Assembly: GCF_002282895.1 (NCBI RefSeq)
Contig: NZ_NRRB01000003.1
Coordinates: 186,001-250,000, forward strand
Direction: 5' to 3'
DNA length: 64,000 nt
Source: Paraferrimonas haliotis
GTDB lineage: Bacteria > Pseudomonadota > Gammaproteobacteria > Enterobacterales > Shewanellaceae
Notes under the pieces: model-generated
Told to the model about the DNA's origin: nothing
The model's database searches: none
What the model saw: only the letters and a program-made list of their open reading frames with translations
Shown: positions 18,647-28,892 of the stretch, piece by piece
Layout: each line of letters begins with the position of its first letter
Numbering within the stretch: the first letter of the stretch is position 1
Made by a program: the position numbers and the translations under genes

Positions 18647-19939
18647 ATGGCTGAACTCAAAGCCAATCTACAGCTGCCAGACAACCAATCCATCGAACTT
18701 CCTGTGAAGCACGGAACCGCCGGTCATGGAGTTGTGGACATCAGCAAGTTAGGCAGCACAGGCTACTTCACCTTCGATCCTGGCTTTTTAGCAACGGCAT
18801 CTTGCGAATCTAAAATAACCTACATCGACGGTGCCAACGGTATTCTATTGCACCGCGGTTACCCAATTGATCAATTAGCCAAGCAATCAAGCTACATTGA
18901 TGTGTGTTACTTATTACTTCACGGTGAGTTGCCGACACAAAGCCAACACGAAGAGTTTTGCCGTCACGTGCGCGAACACACCATGGTTAACGAGCAAATC
19001 GTCAGCTTCTTTAGAGGCTTCCGTCGAGACGCTCATCCAATGGCGATCATGTGTGGTGTTGTCGGCGCATTATCGGCCTTCTATCACGACTCACTTGACG
19101 TCAACATTGATCAACACCGTTCGATTGCCGCCTTTAGATTGATTTCAAAAATGCCAACGCTTGCGGCCATGTCGTATAAATATTCCATCGGCCAACCGTT
19201 CGTGTATCCGAAAAACGATTTAAGCTACGCCGGTAACTTCCTGCGCATGATGTTCTCGGTTCCGTGTGAAGAGTACGAAGTCAACCCAGTGGTTGAGCGC
19301 GCCATGGATCGCATCTTCATATTGCATGCTGACCATGAGCAAAATGCGTCAACCTCAACGGTTCGCTTGGCAGGCTCATCGGGTGCCAACCCGTTCGCTT
19401 GTATCGCAGCCGGTATTGCCTCTCTGTGGGGACCTGCTCACGGAGGTGCAAACGAAGCCTGTTTGCAAATGTTGGAAGAAATTGGCTCTGTGGATCGTAT
19501 CCCTGAGTTCGTTGCACGTGCTAAAGATAAGCAGGACCCGTTCCGCTTGATGGGCTTTGGACACCGTGTTTATAAGAACTTCGACCCGCGCGCAACCGTA
19601 ATGCGAGAGTCCTGCCACGAAGTACTTAAAGAGCTAAACATCCAAGATCCATTGCTTGATGTTGCTATGGAGCTGGAAAAAATCGCACTATCGGACCCAT
19701 ATTTCATTGAGAAAAAGCTGTACCCGAATGTCGATTTCTATTCGGGCATCATTATGAAAGCGATTGGCATCCCCACCAGCATGTTTACCGTAATTTTTGC
19801 TTTGTCTCGCACCGTGGGCTGGATTGCCCATTGGAAAGAAATGCTAGAGCAACCTGGACACAAAATCGGTCGTCCACGTCAGCTTTACACCGGCTACGAC
19901 GTTCGAGATTACGTCAACTTGGCAGACAGACCCGAGTAG
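18647..19939 (+). CDS. gltA: Citrate synthase (type II, hexameric)
   Basis: Condenses oxaloacetate and acetyl-CoA, the entry step of the TCA cycle. 430 residues, against 427 in E. coli. Catalytic residues are readable in the family motifs: the His of [10 protein letters not shown] (near 265), the His of [15 protein letters not shown] (near 306) and the Asp of NVDFYSGI (near 363). AAGGAGA precedes the ATG by 7 bases. Transcribed away from the sdh-suc operon and followed by a clear terminator at 19966..19997. Confidence 0.98.
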   Translation: MAELKANLQLPDNQSIELPVKHGTAGHGVVDISKLGSTGYFTFDPGFLATASCESKITYIDGANGILLHRGYPIDQLAKQSSYIDVCYLLLHGELPTQSQHEEFCRHVREHTMVNEQIVSFFRGFRRDAHPMAIMCGVVGALSAFYHDSLDVNIDQHRSIAAFRLISKMPTLAAMSYKYSIGQPFVYPKNDLSYAGNFLRMMFSVPCEEYEVNPVVERAMDRIFILHADHEQNASTSTVRLAGSSGANPFACIAAGIASLWGPAHGGANEACLQMLEEIGSVDRIPEFVARAKDKQDPFRLMGFGHRVYKNFDPRATVMRESCHEVLKELNIQDPLLDVAMELEKIALSDPYFIEKKLYPNVDFYSGIIMKAIGIPTSMFTVIFALSRTVGWIAHWKEMLEQPGHKIGRPRQLYTGYDVRDYVNLADRPE

Positions 19940-19965
19940 AGACTCTAAAAAAAATACCTACCGAC

Positions 19966-19997
19966 AAAAAGCTCAACCGCAAGGTTGGGCTTTTTTT
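19966..19997 (+). terminator. gltA terminator
   Basis: AGCTCAACC and GGTTGGGCT arms around a GCAA tetraloop, followed by seven T; five A stand before the stem. It begins 27 bases after the gltA stop. Confidence 0.9.
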
Positions 19998-20117
19998 CTT
20001 GCTAAGCTCATGAAACTTTTACAGTAACCCCAAGGCCGCAACAGTTTCTTACCTTTTTAAACCTTTTGATACCTGCGAAGTGTTTAACCTTAGTGTGTTA
20101 TCAAGTTGTGATATTTC

Positions 20118-20216
20118 GTTAATCAAATTAACTAAATAGTTAACAATGTCACCACTTATTAGCTTTCACCAATAAGCCGCCTGCTCGCCATTGATAATTA
20201 AACTATAAATATCAAT
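20118..20216 (+). promoter_or_regulatory. Inverted-repeat cluster upstream of the RND operon
   Basis: In the 366-bp gap between gltA and the efflux operon, GTTAA/TTAAC motifs alternate in orientation at 20118-20144 (GTTAA, TTAAC, GTTAAC, including the 6-4-6 palindrome at 20128-20143), and a 7-13-7 inverted repeat ATTGATA/TATCAAT lies at 20190-20216. These look like operator sites for a dimeric regulator of the pump, but no regulator gene is adjacent. The rest of the gap is AT-rich with no promoter I can defend. Confidence 0.35.
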
Positions 20217-20305
20217 AAGTTAAGTTTTTGGCATGGGTTTAGCTATATAGAGGCTATCACACGATTTGAATTCACCAGCATGCCATCGAAGGCTAGGAAA
20301 CTAAG

Positions 20306-21385
20306 ATGAATAAGCTAACCACTATCGCCCCTGTCGTACTGTTAACCATAACCTTGTTCGGTTGTAACGCGGAGCAAAGCATTGCTGATTCGCCAGAGAA
20401 AGAAAAAGACGAATTTCTAATACCCGTAGAAGTTGACGCAGTGGCACTGTCGGATATTTCTTCCTATTACAGCACTACCGCCACCTTAGAATCGCCTCAA
20501 GAAAGCATGGTGGTAAGTCGCCTCTCTGGTATCGTTGAAAGCCTAGTGGTGGAAGAAGGCGATCAAGTTAAAGCGGGGCAACTGCTCGCTACCGTCGACG
20601 CCAAACGACAGCAGTTTGATCTTGACCGAGCTCAAGCAGAAGTAGAAATCATTGAGCAAGAGCTTAACCGACTGCGCAAGATAGAAAACCAACAATTTCT
20701 AAGCCGAGACAGCTTGGCTAAGCTGGAATACAATCTGCAAGCGGCCATTGCCAATCGCGACCTCGCCGCCCTCAAAGTCGAAGAATCGCAAATTCGCTCC
20801 CCCATCGATGGTGTGGTGGCGAAACGCTTGGTAAAGCTTGGCAACATGGCCACCGAGTATCAAGCCCTGTTTCAAATTGTTGATGAAACCGAATTACACG
20901 GCATTGTTCACCTACCCGAACAACAACTGAACTATTTACGTCTGGGCCAACACGCCAAAATCAAACCGACTGCAAATAAAAACAGTGAATTTGACGCCAG
21001 CGTCCTCAGAATTAGCCCGGTAATCGATGCCAATAGCGGCACCTTTAAAGTGACCTTAGCCATACCCAATGAGCAGCGTCGACTCAAAGCCGGCATGTTC
21101 GCCCGGGTACAACTTAAATACGACACTCGCGAACAAGTCATTACCGTCCCCATCAATGCCATTGTTAATCAAGATAATGGCCAAGCCTTGTTCGTTATGA
21201 ATAACGACACCAATCAAGTGAATCGAAAGCAGGTAATCACTGGCTATCGTGAAGGCAATAAAGTTGAGATCATCGAGGGCCTTAATATTGATGACCAGAT
21301 TGTTGTTCGTGGCCAACATAACTTAAAAGATCAAGCCAAAGTTGAAGTCATAAAACCATTACAAACAGCAACGGCACAACAATAA
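20306..21385 (+). CDS. RND efflux periplasmic adaptor lipoprotein
   Basis: Membrane-fusion protein that links an inner-membrane RND pump to an outer-membrane channel. 359 residues. The signal peptide ends in a lipobox, LFGC, with Cys20 to be lipidated. The order is barrel, then a split lipoyl domain (SRLSGIVESLVVEEGDQVKAGQ and SPIDGVVAKRLVKLGN), with a short coiled-coil hairpin between (about 110-150, LDRAQAEVEIIEQELNRLRK region), then a C-terminal membrane-proximal domain. The hairpin is shorter than in AcrA. First gene of the operon; no outer-membrane factor is encoded nearby, so a shared TolC is likely. Confidence 0.93.
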   Translation: MNKLTTIAPVVLLTITLFGCNAEQSIADSPEKEKDEFLIPVEVDAVALSDISSYYSTTATLESPQESMVVSRLSGIVESLVVEEGDQVKAGQLLATVDAKRQQFDLDRAQAEVEIIEQELNRLRKIENQQFLSRDSLAKLEYNLQAAIANRDLAALKVEESQIRSPIDGVVAKRLVKLGNMATEYQALFQIVDETELHGIVHLPEQQLNYLRLGQHAKIKPTANKNSEFDASVLRISPVIDANSGTFKVTLAIPNEQRRLKAGMFARVQLKYDTREQVITVPINAIVNQDNGQALFVMNNDTNQVNRKQVITGYREGNKVEIIEGLNIDDQIVVRGQHNLKDQAKVEVIKPLQTATAQQ

Positions 21386-21397
21386 AGGACCGCCCCC

Positions 21398-24300
21398 ATG
21401 AGCTTGATTAAAACCTCGGTACAGCGACCCGTTACCGTTTGGATGTTTATGGTCGCCATCATCTTGTTTGGCATGGTTGGTTTTTCAAGACTGGCGGTTA
21501 AACTGCTGCCAGACTTGAGTTATCCCACCATTACCATTCGTACTCAATACCCTGGAGCCGCCCCGGTAGAGCTTGAGCAATTGGTGGCCAAGCCAATCGA
21601 AGAATCCGTCGGTGTGGTGAAAGGACTGCGAAAAATTTCATCGGTAAGTCGGGCCGGCATGGCTGACGTGATTTTGGAGTTTGAATGGGGTACCAACATG
21701 GACATGGCCATTTTGGATACTCGCGAGAAGCTCGATACCGTGCAGCTACCTTTGGACATTAAAAAACCACTGATTCTTCGTTTTAATCCCAATCTCGATC
21801 CCATTGTTCGCTTTGCACTGACCCCAGAGCCCAATAGCGGGTTAACGCTAAAATCGCTGCGAACCTTAGCCGATGAAGAGCTGAAGCGACAAATAGAAAC
21901 CATTGCCGGTGTTGCTACGGTACGCTTGTCTGGGGGATTAGAGCGTGAAATTCAAATTCAGCTCAACCAACAGCAATTGAGCCAACTGGGATTAAGCGCA
22001 CAAGACATTCAACAACGCATCGCTCAAGAAAACCTCAACGTCTCCGCCGGTAAAGTCATTCAAGCCGATAAAGAGTTGCTGGTGAGAACGTTAAATCAGT
22101 TCGATAATCTCGAGCAGCTTAGGCAAGTCATCGTTTACCAAGACCAATCACGTCTGATCCGACTGGCGGATATTGCCCAGGTCATAGACGGGCATAAAGA
22201 GCGACAAGATCTTATCCGGCTAAATGGTAAAGAAGCGGTAGAGCTGGCCATCTATAAAGAAGGTGATGCCAACACAGTAGCCGTAGCAAGATCGCTACGA
22301 GCCAAGTTGGAACAAATCAATCAAGGTAAGTTTCCGGTGAAACTGGAACTGATTTATGACCAATCTCAATTCATCGAAAGCGCCGTTAATGAAGTGACCA
22401 ATGCAGCGCTCATTGGTAGTGTCTTAGCCATGCTCATTATCTACCTTTTCCTAAGAGACATCCGCGCAACACTCATCATTTCACTGTCCATTCCATTCTC
22501 CGTCATCGCAACCTTCAATATGATGTACTTTGCAGGGATTAGCTTAAACATCATGTCATTGGGAGGCATCGCCCTAGCGGTCGGTTTGTTGGTGGATAAC
22601 GCCATTGTGGTGCTGGAAAACATAGACCGCTATAAGCAACAAGGATACGCCTTAACTAAAGCGGCCATTGCCGGTACCCAAGAAGTCTCCGGTGCCATTA
22701 TTGCGTCAACCTTAACCTCGCTGGCGGTGTTCATACCTTTGATATTCGTCGACGGCATCGCCGGTGCCTTGTTCTCTGACCAGGCAATGACCGTTGCGTT
22801 TGCTTTAATCGCTTCGCTGTTAGTGGCTCTCACGGCGATTCCCATGCTGGCGTCAAGAAGCGGCTTTCAATCTCTTCCAGAGCCACCGCCGGCTGCAACT
22901 AAAACAAAAGCTGACACTCGCTTCGGTAGAATAAAGCAAACCACTGCCACCCTTTTTAGCTTTCCATTCTTTGTGCTGTTTAATTGGATACCGGCACAAC
23001 TGCTGAGCTTGTGTTTACTGTTGGCCCGCTTTTTCAGTTGGCTTACCGGTTTGTTGATGCGTCCGATTGCAGCCAGCTTCCAATGGTTCTATCGCCTTAT
23101 TGAGCGCTGCTATCGACCATTAATCGAATTGGCTTTGCGCTTTCATTGGGCAACACTGCTGATTGCAGCCCTAATCACCGTCAGCATTGCCTCCTTGCTA
23201 CCTAAGTTAGGCGTCGAGCTTATTCCGCGCATGAATCAAGGGGAGTTTTATGTAGAAATTCAACTACCGCCGGGCACGGATGTAGCGTCAACCGACAAAG
23301 TTCTTGCGCAACTGGGGGCCAGTGTCCAAGGCGACTCATCGGTGAAAACCCTATACAGTCAAGCTGGCTCAGGCGGACTGCTGACGTCCGATAGCAACCG
23401 CGCCGGTGAACACTGGGGGCGCTTGCATGTGGTATTAAATGACGCTGAGCAGTATGAGCGGGTGGCGAACCTGATTCGCCAAACCGCTCAACGTGTACCT
23501 GAGTTAGAATCCAGCATTGATCAACCGCAGCTGTTTACCTTTAAAACACCGCTGGAAATCGAACTGGCGGGCTACGACATCAGCCAGCTAAAACTCACTA
23601 GCAGCGCGTTGGTCGATGCACTGGCGGCTCAGCCGCGATTTGCCGATGTGCAATCGAGCCTGCGTGATGGTCAACCCGAGCTCACGGTACACTTTGACCA
23701 CGCACGTCTCGCGGCTTTAGGAATGGATGCACCAAGCGTTGCCAGAGCCATCGCTAACCGGGTTGGAGGCCAAGTGGCCAGTCAATACACGGTTCGCGAT
23801 CGCAAAATCGACATTCTGGTGCGCAGTCAACTGAGCGAACGAGACTCGGTTACCGATATTGAGCAACTCTTGATTAATCCAAGTGATGAGCACCCTATTC
23901 CGTTATCAGCAGTAGCAAGACTTGAGCTGGGAAAAGGGCCGTCTGCGATTAACCGAGTTGCTCAGCAACGCGTGGCGTTAGTAAGCGCCAACCTCAACTA
24001 CGGTGACATTGCCCAAGCAGTAGAAGAAGCAAACTGGGTAATGTCGAAAATGGATTTGCCCAGCAGCATTCAAATCACCATTGCCGGTCAAAATAAAGAG
24101 ATGCAGGACTCGTTCCGCTCTTTACAGATAGCATTAGCGCTGGCCGTCTTTTTGGTGTACGTGGTGATGGCCAGTCAATTTGAGTCGTTATTACACCCCT
24201 TGTTGATTTTACTGTCGATTCCACTGGCCATGGCCGGTAGCGTCTTAGGGCTTTATATTACCGGCACTCACTTAAGTGTGGTGGTCTTTATTGGTTTGAT

Positions 24301-24631
24301 TATGTTGGCGGGCATTGTGGTTAACAACGCCATTGTGTTGGTGGATCGCATTAACCAACTGCGCACTCAAGGCAAAGCCAAGCTGCAAGCCATCGGTGAG
24401 GCCGCCAATTCACGACTGCGCCCCATCATGATGACCACATTAACCACAACCCTCGGTCTGCTCCCTATGGCTTTGGGCGTTGGCGACGGTGGCGAAGTCA
24501 GAGCACCGATGGCAATCGCTGTGATATTTGGCTTAGCTTTCGCCACCCTGCTGACCTTACTGGTGATTCCTGCACTGTACGCTAGCTTCGACCGCAAGCG
24601 CTTCGCTCAACCGTCGGGAGATGTCGCATGA
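21398..24631 (+). CDS. RND efflux pump subunit, first of two
   Basis: Proton-driven inner-membrane transporter of the AcrB superfamily, 1077 residues, with the duplicated layout of TM1, porter domain, TM2-6, TM7, porter domain, TM8-12. TM4 reads GLLVDNAIVVLENID, keeping one of the two AcrB aspartates. TM10 reads GIVVNNAIVLVD, so the AcrB lysine position is Asn. An insert of about 70 residues between the two halves (near residues 490-565) holds an extra hydrophobic stretch. It starts 12 bases after the adaptor and overlaps the next pump gene by four bases. Substrates unknown. Confidence 0.93.
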   Translation: MSLIKTSVQRPVTVWMFMVAIILFGMVGFSRLAVKLLPDLSYPTITIRTQYPGAAPVELEQLVAKPIEESVGVVKGLRKISSVSRAGMADVILEFEWGTNMDMAILDTREKLDTVQLPLDIKKPLILRFNPNLDPIVRFALTPEPNSGLTLKSLRTLADEELKRQIETIAGVATVRLSGGLEREIQIQLNQQQLSQLGLSAQDIQQRIAQENLNVSAGKVIQADKELLVRTLNQFDNLEQLRQVIVYQDQSRLIRLADIAQVIDGHKERQDLIRLNGKEAVELAIYKEGDANTVAVARSLRAKLEQINQGKFPVKLELIYDQSQFIESAVNEVTNAALIGSVLAMLIIYLFLRDIRATLIISLSIPFSVIATFNMMYFAGISLNIMSLGGIALAVGLLVDNAIVVLENIDRYKQQGYALTKAAIAGTQEVSGAIIASTLTSLAVFIPLIFVDGIAGALFSDQAMTVAFALIASLLVALTAIPMLASRSGFQSLPEPPPAATKTKADTRFGRIKQTTATLFSFPFFVLFNWIPAQLLSLCLLLARFFSWLTGLLMRPIAASFQWFYRLIERCYRPLIELALRFHWATLLIAALITVSIASLLPKLGVELIPRMNQGEFYVEIQLPPGTDVASTDKVLAQLGASVQGDSSVKTLYSQAGSGGLLTSDSNRAGEHWGRLHVVLNDAEQYERVANLIRQTAQRVPELESSIDQPQLFTFKTPLEIELAGYDISQLKLTSSALVDALAAQPRFADVQSSLRDGQPELTVHFDHARLAALGMDAPSVARAIANRVGGQVASQYTVRDRKIDILVRSQLSERDSVTDIEQLLINPSDEHPIPLSAVARLELGKGPSAINRVAQQRVALVSANLNYGDIAQAVEEANWVMSKMDLPSSIQITIAGQNKEMQDSFRSLQIALALAVFLVYVVMASQFESLLHPLLILLSIPLAMAGSVLGLYITGTHLSVVVFIGLIMLAGIVVNNAIVLVDRINQLRTQGKAKLQAIGEAANSRLRPIMMTTLTTTLGLLPMALGVGDGGEVRAPMAIAVIFGLAFATLLTLLVIPALYASFDRKRFAQPSGDVA

Positions 24632-27600
24632 AACCCAAAAACAGCATAACCGCCATCGCGCTTAAACGCCCAGTGACCACCTTAATGGCGTTTGTTTCCA
24701 TGCTCCTACTGGGGCTGGTATCCGCACGACTGTTACCTTTGGAGATGTTCCCCGGTATTGAGATACCGCGGGTATTTATTAATGCGCCCTATCAAGGCTC
24801 GAGTCCCGCCGAAACCGAACGCCAAGTCACCAAAGTGCTTGAAGAGGCTTTAGCGACCATGGGAGGCATTCAAGAAATGCGCTCCAATTCCAATGAAGAC
24901 GGTGCCTTTATCAATATCAGCTTAAAATGGGGCGAGTCCATTGCCAACAAAAGCCTAGAAGCTCGGGAAAAAATCGATGAGGTAAGGCATTTGTTGCCGC
25001 CGGATTTGGAGCGGGTATTTGTGCAACAGTTTTCTACCGATGACATGTCGATATTGACCTTAAGACTGTCATCACAGCGAGAGCTTTCTAATGCCTATGA
25101 CTTGCTGGACAAGCAGTTAAAACGCCCGTTAGAGCGCGTACAAGGCGTATCAAAAGTAGAGCTTTATGGAACCAATAAACGGCAAGTGGAAATCCGTTTA
25201 GACGCCGATCGCCTCGCGGCTTCCGGCATGTCCTTAGCTCAGCTGCAAAGCCAACTGAAGCAACAAAACTTCGTAATGAACGCCGGCCGCATTCGTCAAC
25301 CTCAGCAAGTACTGCACTTAAGCCCACAAGGTGAGTTTCAAAACCTTGATGAAATTCGATCCTTAGTCATTAAACCGGGACTCACGCTAGGCGACATTGC
25401 CACGGTTAACTTTTTCCTACCCGAAAACCGTGAGCGACGGCATCTCGACGGTAACTACGCGGTGGGATTAAATATTTTTAAAGAGTCTGGAGCCAACCTG
25501 GTCGATGTTTCTGAACGGGTGCTTGCGGTAGTAGAACAGGTTAAAAACAACCCCCAATTCAATGGCATTAAACTGTTTGTTATGGAAGATCAGGCCAAAA
25601 GCGTTAAGTCTTCCCTTAAAGATTTAACCCTTGCAGGACTACTCGGTGCCGCCATGTCGTTTGTGGTGTTGCTGCTGTTTTTACGAAATCTTAAAATGAC
25701 ACTGGTGGTTGTGGTGTCGGTACCTGTGTCCATTGCCATAACCTTAGGGGCTATGTATCTATTGGGATACACCTTGAATATTTTGTCCATGATGGGACTG
25801 TTGCTGGCCATTGGTATGTTAATTGACAATGCCGTAGTCATTACCGAAAGCGTGCTGCAAGAGCAACAAAAAGGCAGTGACAACGCCATACTAAAAGGCG
25901 TCGATAGCGTCAGTTTAGCGGTACTTGCTGGGACATTGACCACCGCCATTGTGTTCCTACCCAATATATTTGGTACCAAAAACGAACTCACGGTGTTTTT
26001 GGAGCACGTTGCCATATCCATCTGCATATCGTTGGCGGCGTCTTTGTTAGTGGCGAAAACCCTGTTGCCATTGATGCTTAGAAAATTTAATGTCACCGCC
26101 AAACCCAAACAGAGCAATGGCTGGTTACAAAAAGGCTATAGCAAAAGCTTAGGCTGGTGCTTGGCTCATCCCAAGTGGTCGTTGCTGCTGGCGTTGATCA
26201 TGCTTGGCTCCACCGCAATTCCCTTCTCTCAAGTCAAGCAAGATGAAACCGACAATAACGAAAAGGTTCGTTTGTTTATCAGCTATAACGTCGAAGGCCG
26301 CCACAGCATGGCGGTTACAGAGGCGCTCGTTAATGAAATGGAAGCCTACCTATTTGCCAATAAAGAAGAGTTTGGCTTCGAGTCGGTATACAGCTTTTAT
26401 GCGCCTTGGCGAGCAGAATCCACCTTGATTTATCCTGAAAAGCACGATCTCAACATGAAGGAAATCAAACGTAAAATTCGTGAAGGCTTTCCGAAATTTT
26501 CCATAGCCAAGCCGCAATTTGGCTGGAGTGGCAACGACAACTCGGGCATTCGGGTGTCATTAACTGGCCGCTCTACCTCTCAGTTAATTGAGAACGCTGA
26601 GCAAATCGTTCCCATGATCGAGGCGTTGCCCGGCTTTACTGACGTGCGCTCTGAAGCCGATAGCGAGCAAAGCGAGTTGGTTATCCAATTTAAGCGGGAC
26701 CACATTAATCGACTTGGCCTTAATACCACAGATATTAGCCAAGCCATTCAAACCGCTCTGCGCGGCACCGCTTTGCGCAGCTATCGACACGATGCCAGCG
26801 GCGAGCTGCGCATGGAGCTAAGCTATGATCATCAATGGCGAAATGACCTTGAATTACTAAAAACCCTTCCTGTGGCGCGCATTGGTAATCGAATTTTACC
26901 GTTAGACTCAGTGGCGGATCTTAAAGTACAACCGCGCTTACAAAACATTCGCCACCTTAACCGCCAAACTTCCCTCACCATTGGCGCGAATTTGGAAGAA
27001 GGCGTGACCATGGAGGATGCTCGAAAATCATTGCAAACCCTGATGCAACAGCTGAGCTTTGACGAGGGGTATGGTTATCGCATGGGCGGCGGCTTTCAAA
27101 GACAGGATGAAGAGCAGCAAGTTATGTTGATCAATATGGTTTTGGCCATTGCCATGATCTACATCGTAATGGCGGCCTTGTTTGAATCTTTGCTGCTGCC
27201 CACCGCCATTATCACATCCATTTTGTTCTCAATAACCGGGGTGTTTTGGGCGCTTTGGTTATCCGGTACTGCCATGTCAGTGATGGCCATGATAGGCATC
27301 TTAGTGTTGTTAGGCATTGTCGTGAACAACGGCATTGTCTTGGTGGACCAAATTAACCAATTATCGCCATCCCAGTCCCAGCTTAGTGATGTGATTAGAC
27401 AGGTTTGTTTAACGCGCATTCGCCCCGTGATGATGACCGTTGCGACGACCGTCTTAGGTCTGTTGCCGCTGGCGATGGGGGATACTCAAATTGGGGGCGG
27501 TGGTCCTCCCTACGCGCCCATGGCCATCGCCATTATCGGAGGCTTGTTATTCTCGACGTTAACCAGCCTTTACTTGGTGCCTTTGTGCTATCAGGCATTG

Positions 27601-27681
27601 GTGCGCATGCGCTATCGCAGCGCGGTGCAACTGGGCCGTTCCTATCGACTCACTAATCGATTACTGCCCTGGACTCGCTAA
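24628..27681 (+). CDS. RND efflux pump subunit, second of two
   Basis: A second AcrB-superfamily transporter, 1017 residues, clearly different from its neighbour (begins MKPKNSITAIALKRPVTTLM). TM4 reads GMLIDNAVVITES and TM10 GIVVNNGIVLVDQ, again with Asn at the AcrB TM10 lysine position. It lacks the long central insert of the first pump. The ATGA overlap with the first pump gene indicates coupled translation, and the adaptor-pump-pump order recalls MdtABC, in which the two pumps form a mixed trimer; whether these two do so is an inference. Confidence 0.93.
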   Translation: MKPKNSITAIALKRPVTTLMAFVSMLLLGLVSARLLPLEMFPGIEIPRVFINAPYQGSSPAETERQVTKVLEEALATMGGIQEMRSNSNEDGAFINISLKWGESIANKSLEAREKIDEVRHLLPPDLERVFVQQFSTDDMSILTLRLSSQRELSNAYDLLDKQLKRPLERVQGVSKVELYGTNKRQVEIRLDADRLAASGMSLAQLQSQLKQQNFVMNAGRIRQPQQVLHLSPQGEFQNLDEIRSLVIKPGLTLGDIATVNFFLPENRERRHLDGNYAVGLNIFKESGANLVDVSERVLAVVEQVKNNPQFNGIKLFVMEDQAKSVKSSLKDLTLAGLLGAAMSFVVLLLFLRNLKMTLVVVVSVPVSIAITLGAMYLLGYTLNILSMMGLLLAIGMLIDNAVVITESVLQEQQKGSDNAILKGVDSVSLAVLAGTLTTAIVFLPNIFGTKNELTVFLEHVAISICISLAASLLVAKTLLPLMLRKFNVTAKPKQSNGWLQKGYSKSLGWCLAHPKWSLLLALIMLGSTAIPFSQVKQDETDNNEKVRLFISYNVEGRHSMAVTEALVNEMEAYLFANKEEFGFESVYSFYAPWRAESTLIYPEKHDLNMKEIKRKIREGFPKFSIAKPQFGWSGNDNSGIRVSLTGRSTSQLIENAEQIVPMIEALPGFTDVRSEADSEQSELVIQFKRDHINRLGLNTTDISQAIQTALRGTALRSYRHDASGELRMELSYDHQWRNDLELLKTLPVARIGNRILPLDSVADLKVQPRLQNIRHLNRQTSLTIGANLEEGVTMEDARKSLQTLMQQLSFDEGYGYRMGGGFQRQDEEQQVMLINMVLAIAMIYIVMAALFESLLLPTAIITSILFSITGVFWALWLSGTAMSVMAMIGILVLLGIVVNNGIVLVDQINQLSPSQSQLSDVIRQVCLTRIRPVMMTVATTVLGLLPLAMGDTQIGGGGPPYAPMAIAIIGGLLFSTLTSLYLVPLCYQALVRMRYRSAVQLGRSYRLTNRLLPWTR

Positions 27682-27798
27682 CTCTTTTCTTCCAACCTTG
27701 TTGCCGGTTACTTAAAGCTAGGTGCCGGCAAACTTTTTTGTTGGTTCGTGCGTAAGATTTGTTAACATAAAATCAACATACGCTAAAGAGAACAATCA

Positions 27799-28662
27799 AT
27801 GAAAAACCAGATAGCCATCATTACCACATTCGTCACCGCAGCTTCGTTTGCATTTATCAGCCCGCAAAGTAGTGCCAACGAAGACCGATTTGCAAAAGTT
27901 ACCATCACTACAGAGCCGTTAACCGAGTCCATCTACATGCTCACAGGAGCCGGTGGCAACATTGGCGTTTCAGCTGGCGAAGATGGCATTTTAATTATTG
28001 ACGATCAGTACGCACCTTTGGCTGATAAAATCAGTAAAGCGCTGGAGGCCATTCAACCCGGCACTCCTAAATACGTGATCAACACTCACCATCACGGCGA
28101 TCACACAGGCGGCAACCTTCATTTCAGCCATGGCGCCACCATCATGGCACATGACAACGTACGCCGCCATCTGCATGCCGATAACCAACCTAAGGCTGCA
28201 CTGCCTGTGGTGACTTATGACAAAGGCATTAAGGTGCACTTTAATGGCGACACCATTGACGTGCAGCACTTTGGAACCGGACACACGGACGGTGACAGCC
28301 TAATATTTTGGCAAAACGCCAATGTCATCCACATGGGAGACCAGTACTTTCAAGGTCGCTTCCCCTATGTGGACCTTGGCAACGGCGGTAACGTTAACGG
28401 CTACCTCGCCAACGTTCGTAAGGTTATTGCTATGATTGACGACAACACCAAGATCATTCCCGGTCATGGAAAGCTGTCGACTAAAGCCGAACTCACAATC
28501 TTTGCCAACATGATTGAACAAACCCAAGCCTATGTTCAACAACAAAAGCAGCAAGGGAAAAGCGTTGAGGAACTAGTAGCCGAGGGCTTACCGGCCCAAT
28601 GGAAGGACTGGAGTTGGGCCTTTATTACCGAAGAAAAGTGGATAAAAACCCTGTACCAATAA
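27799..28662 (+). CDS. Exported metallo-beta-lactamase-fold hydrolase
   Basis: 287 residues with an N-terminal signal peptide (about 1-27, cleavage near SSAN-E). The zinc motif THHHGDHTGG spans residues 96-105, with further ligands likely in GHTDGDSLIFW and IIPGHGKLS. The exported MBL-fold family includes beta-lactamases, alkylsulfatase-like and cyclase-like members; sequence alone does not choose, and nothing marks it as a true beta-lactamase. It has its own 117-bp upstream region, so may be independent of the pump operon. A bidirectional terminator follows. Confidence 0.85.
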   Translation: MKNQIAIITTFVTAASFAFISPQSSANEDRFAKVTITTEPLTESIYMLTGAGGNIGVSAGEDGILIIDDQYAPLADKISKALEAIQPGTPKYVINTHHHGDHTGGNLHFSHGATIMAHDNVRRHLHADNQPKAALPVVTYDKGIKVHFNGDTIDVQHFGTGHTDGDSLIFWQNANVIHMGDQYFQGRFPYVDLGNGGNVNGYLANVRKVIAMIDDNTKIIPGHGKLSTKAELTIFANMIEQTQAYVQQQKQQGKSVEELVAEGLPAQWKDWSWAFITEEKWIKTLYQ

Positions 28663-28673
28663 GAGTTTCAATG

Positions 28674-28705
28674 AAGAAGGGATAGCTAAGCTATCCCTTC
28701 TTTTT
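28674..28705. terminator. Bidirectional terminator between the MBL hydrolase and ycaR
   Basis: A 13-bp perfect stem, AAGAAGGGATAGC against GCTATCCCTTCTT, around TAA, with TTTTT on the plus side. It separates two convergent genes and overlaps the last bases of ycaR. Confidence 0.85.
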
Positions 28706-28892
28706 ATTCGCCCTGAGACTCAGTTTCGAGCGGTTGCGCCCGATTCTCTAGCAAGACTGGAATGCCATCGTCAATGGGATACGCTACACCATCGAATCGG
28801 CAAATTAACTGTTGTTTGTTATCGTCCAATTCCAACTTTCCTTTGCAAATTGGGCAAGCCACAATCTCAAGAAGTTTCTTATCAAATGCCAT
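28704..28892 (-). CDS. ycaR: Trm112/YcaR family zinc-ribbon-like protein
   Basis: A 62-residue protein homologous to E. coli YcaR, which sits between lpxK and kdsB there. Cys13 and Cys16 (ACPICKGKL) and Cys31 are visible, and the [10 protein letters not shown] tail is the family signature. Bacterial members are thought to act as small partner or stabilising proteins; a specific role is not proven. It overlaps lpxK by 11 bases. kdsB, the usual next gene, is absent here because a terminator and a convergent gene follow. Confidence 0.93.
   Translation of the reverse strand: MAFDKKLLEIVACPICKGKLELDDNKQQLICRFDGVAYPIDDGIPVLLENRAQPLETESQGE

Noticed and set aside
27799..28662. Beta-lactamase resistance gene
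   Set aside because: The HHHGDH motif only places it in the broad metallo-hydrolase fold; no class B beta-lactamase features can be confirmed.
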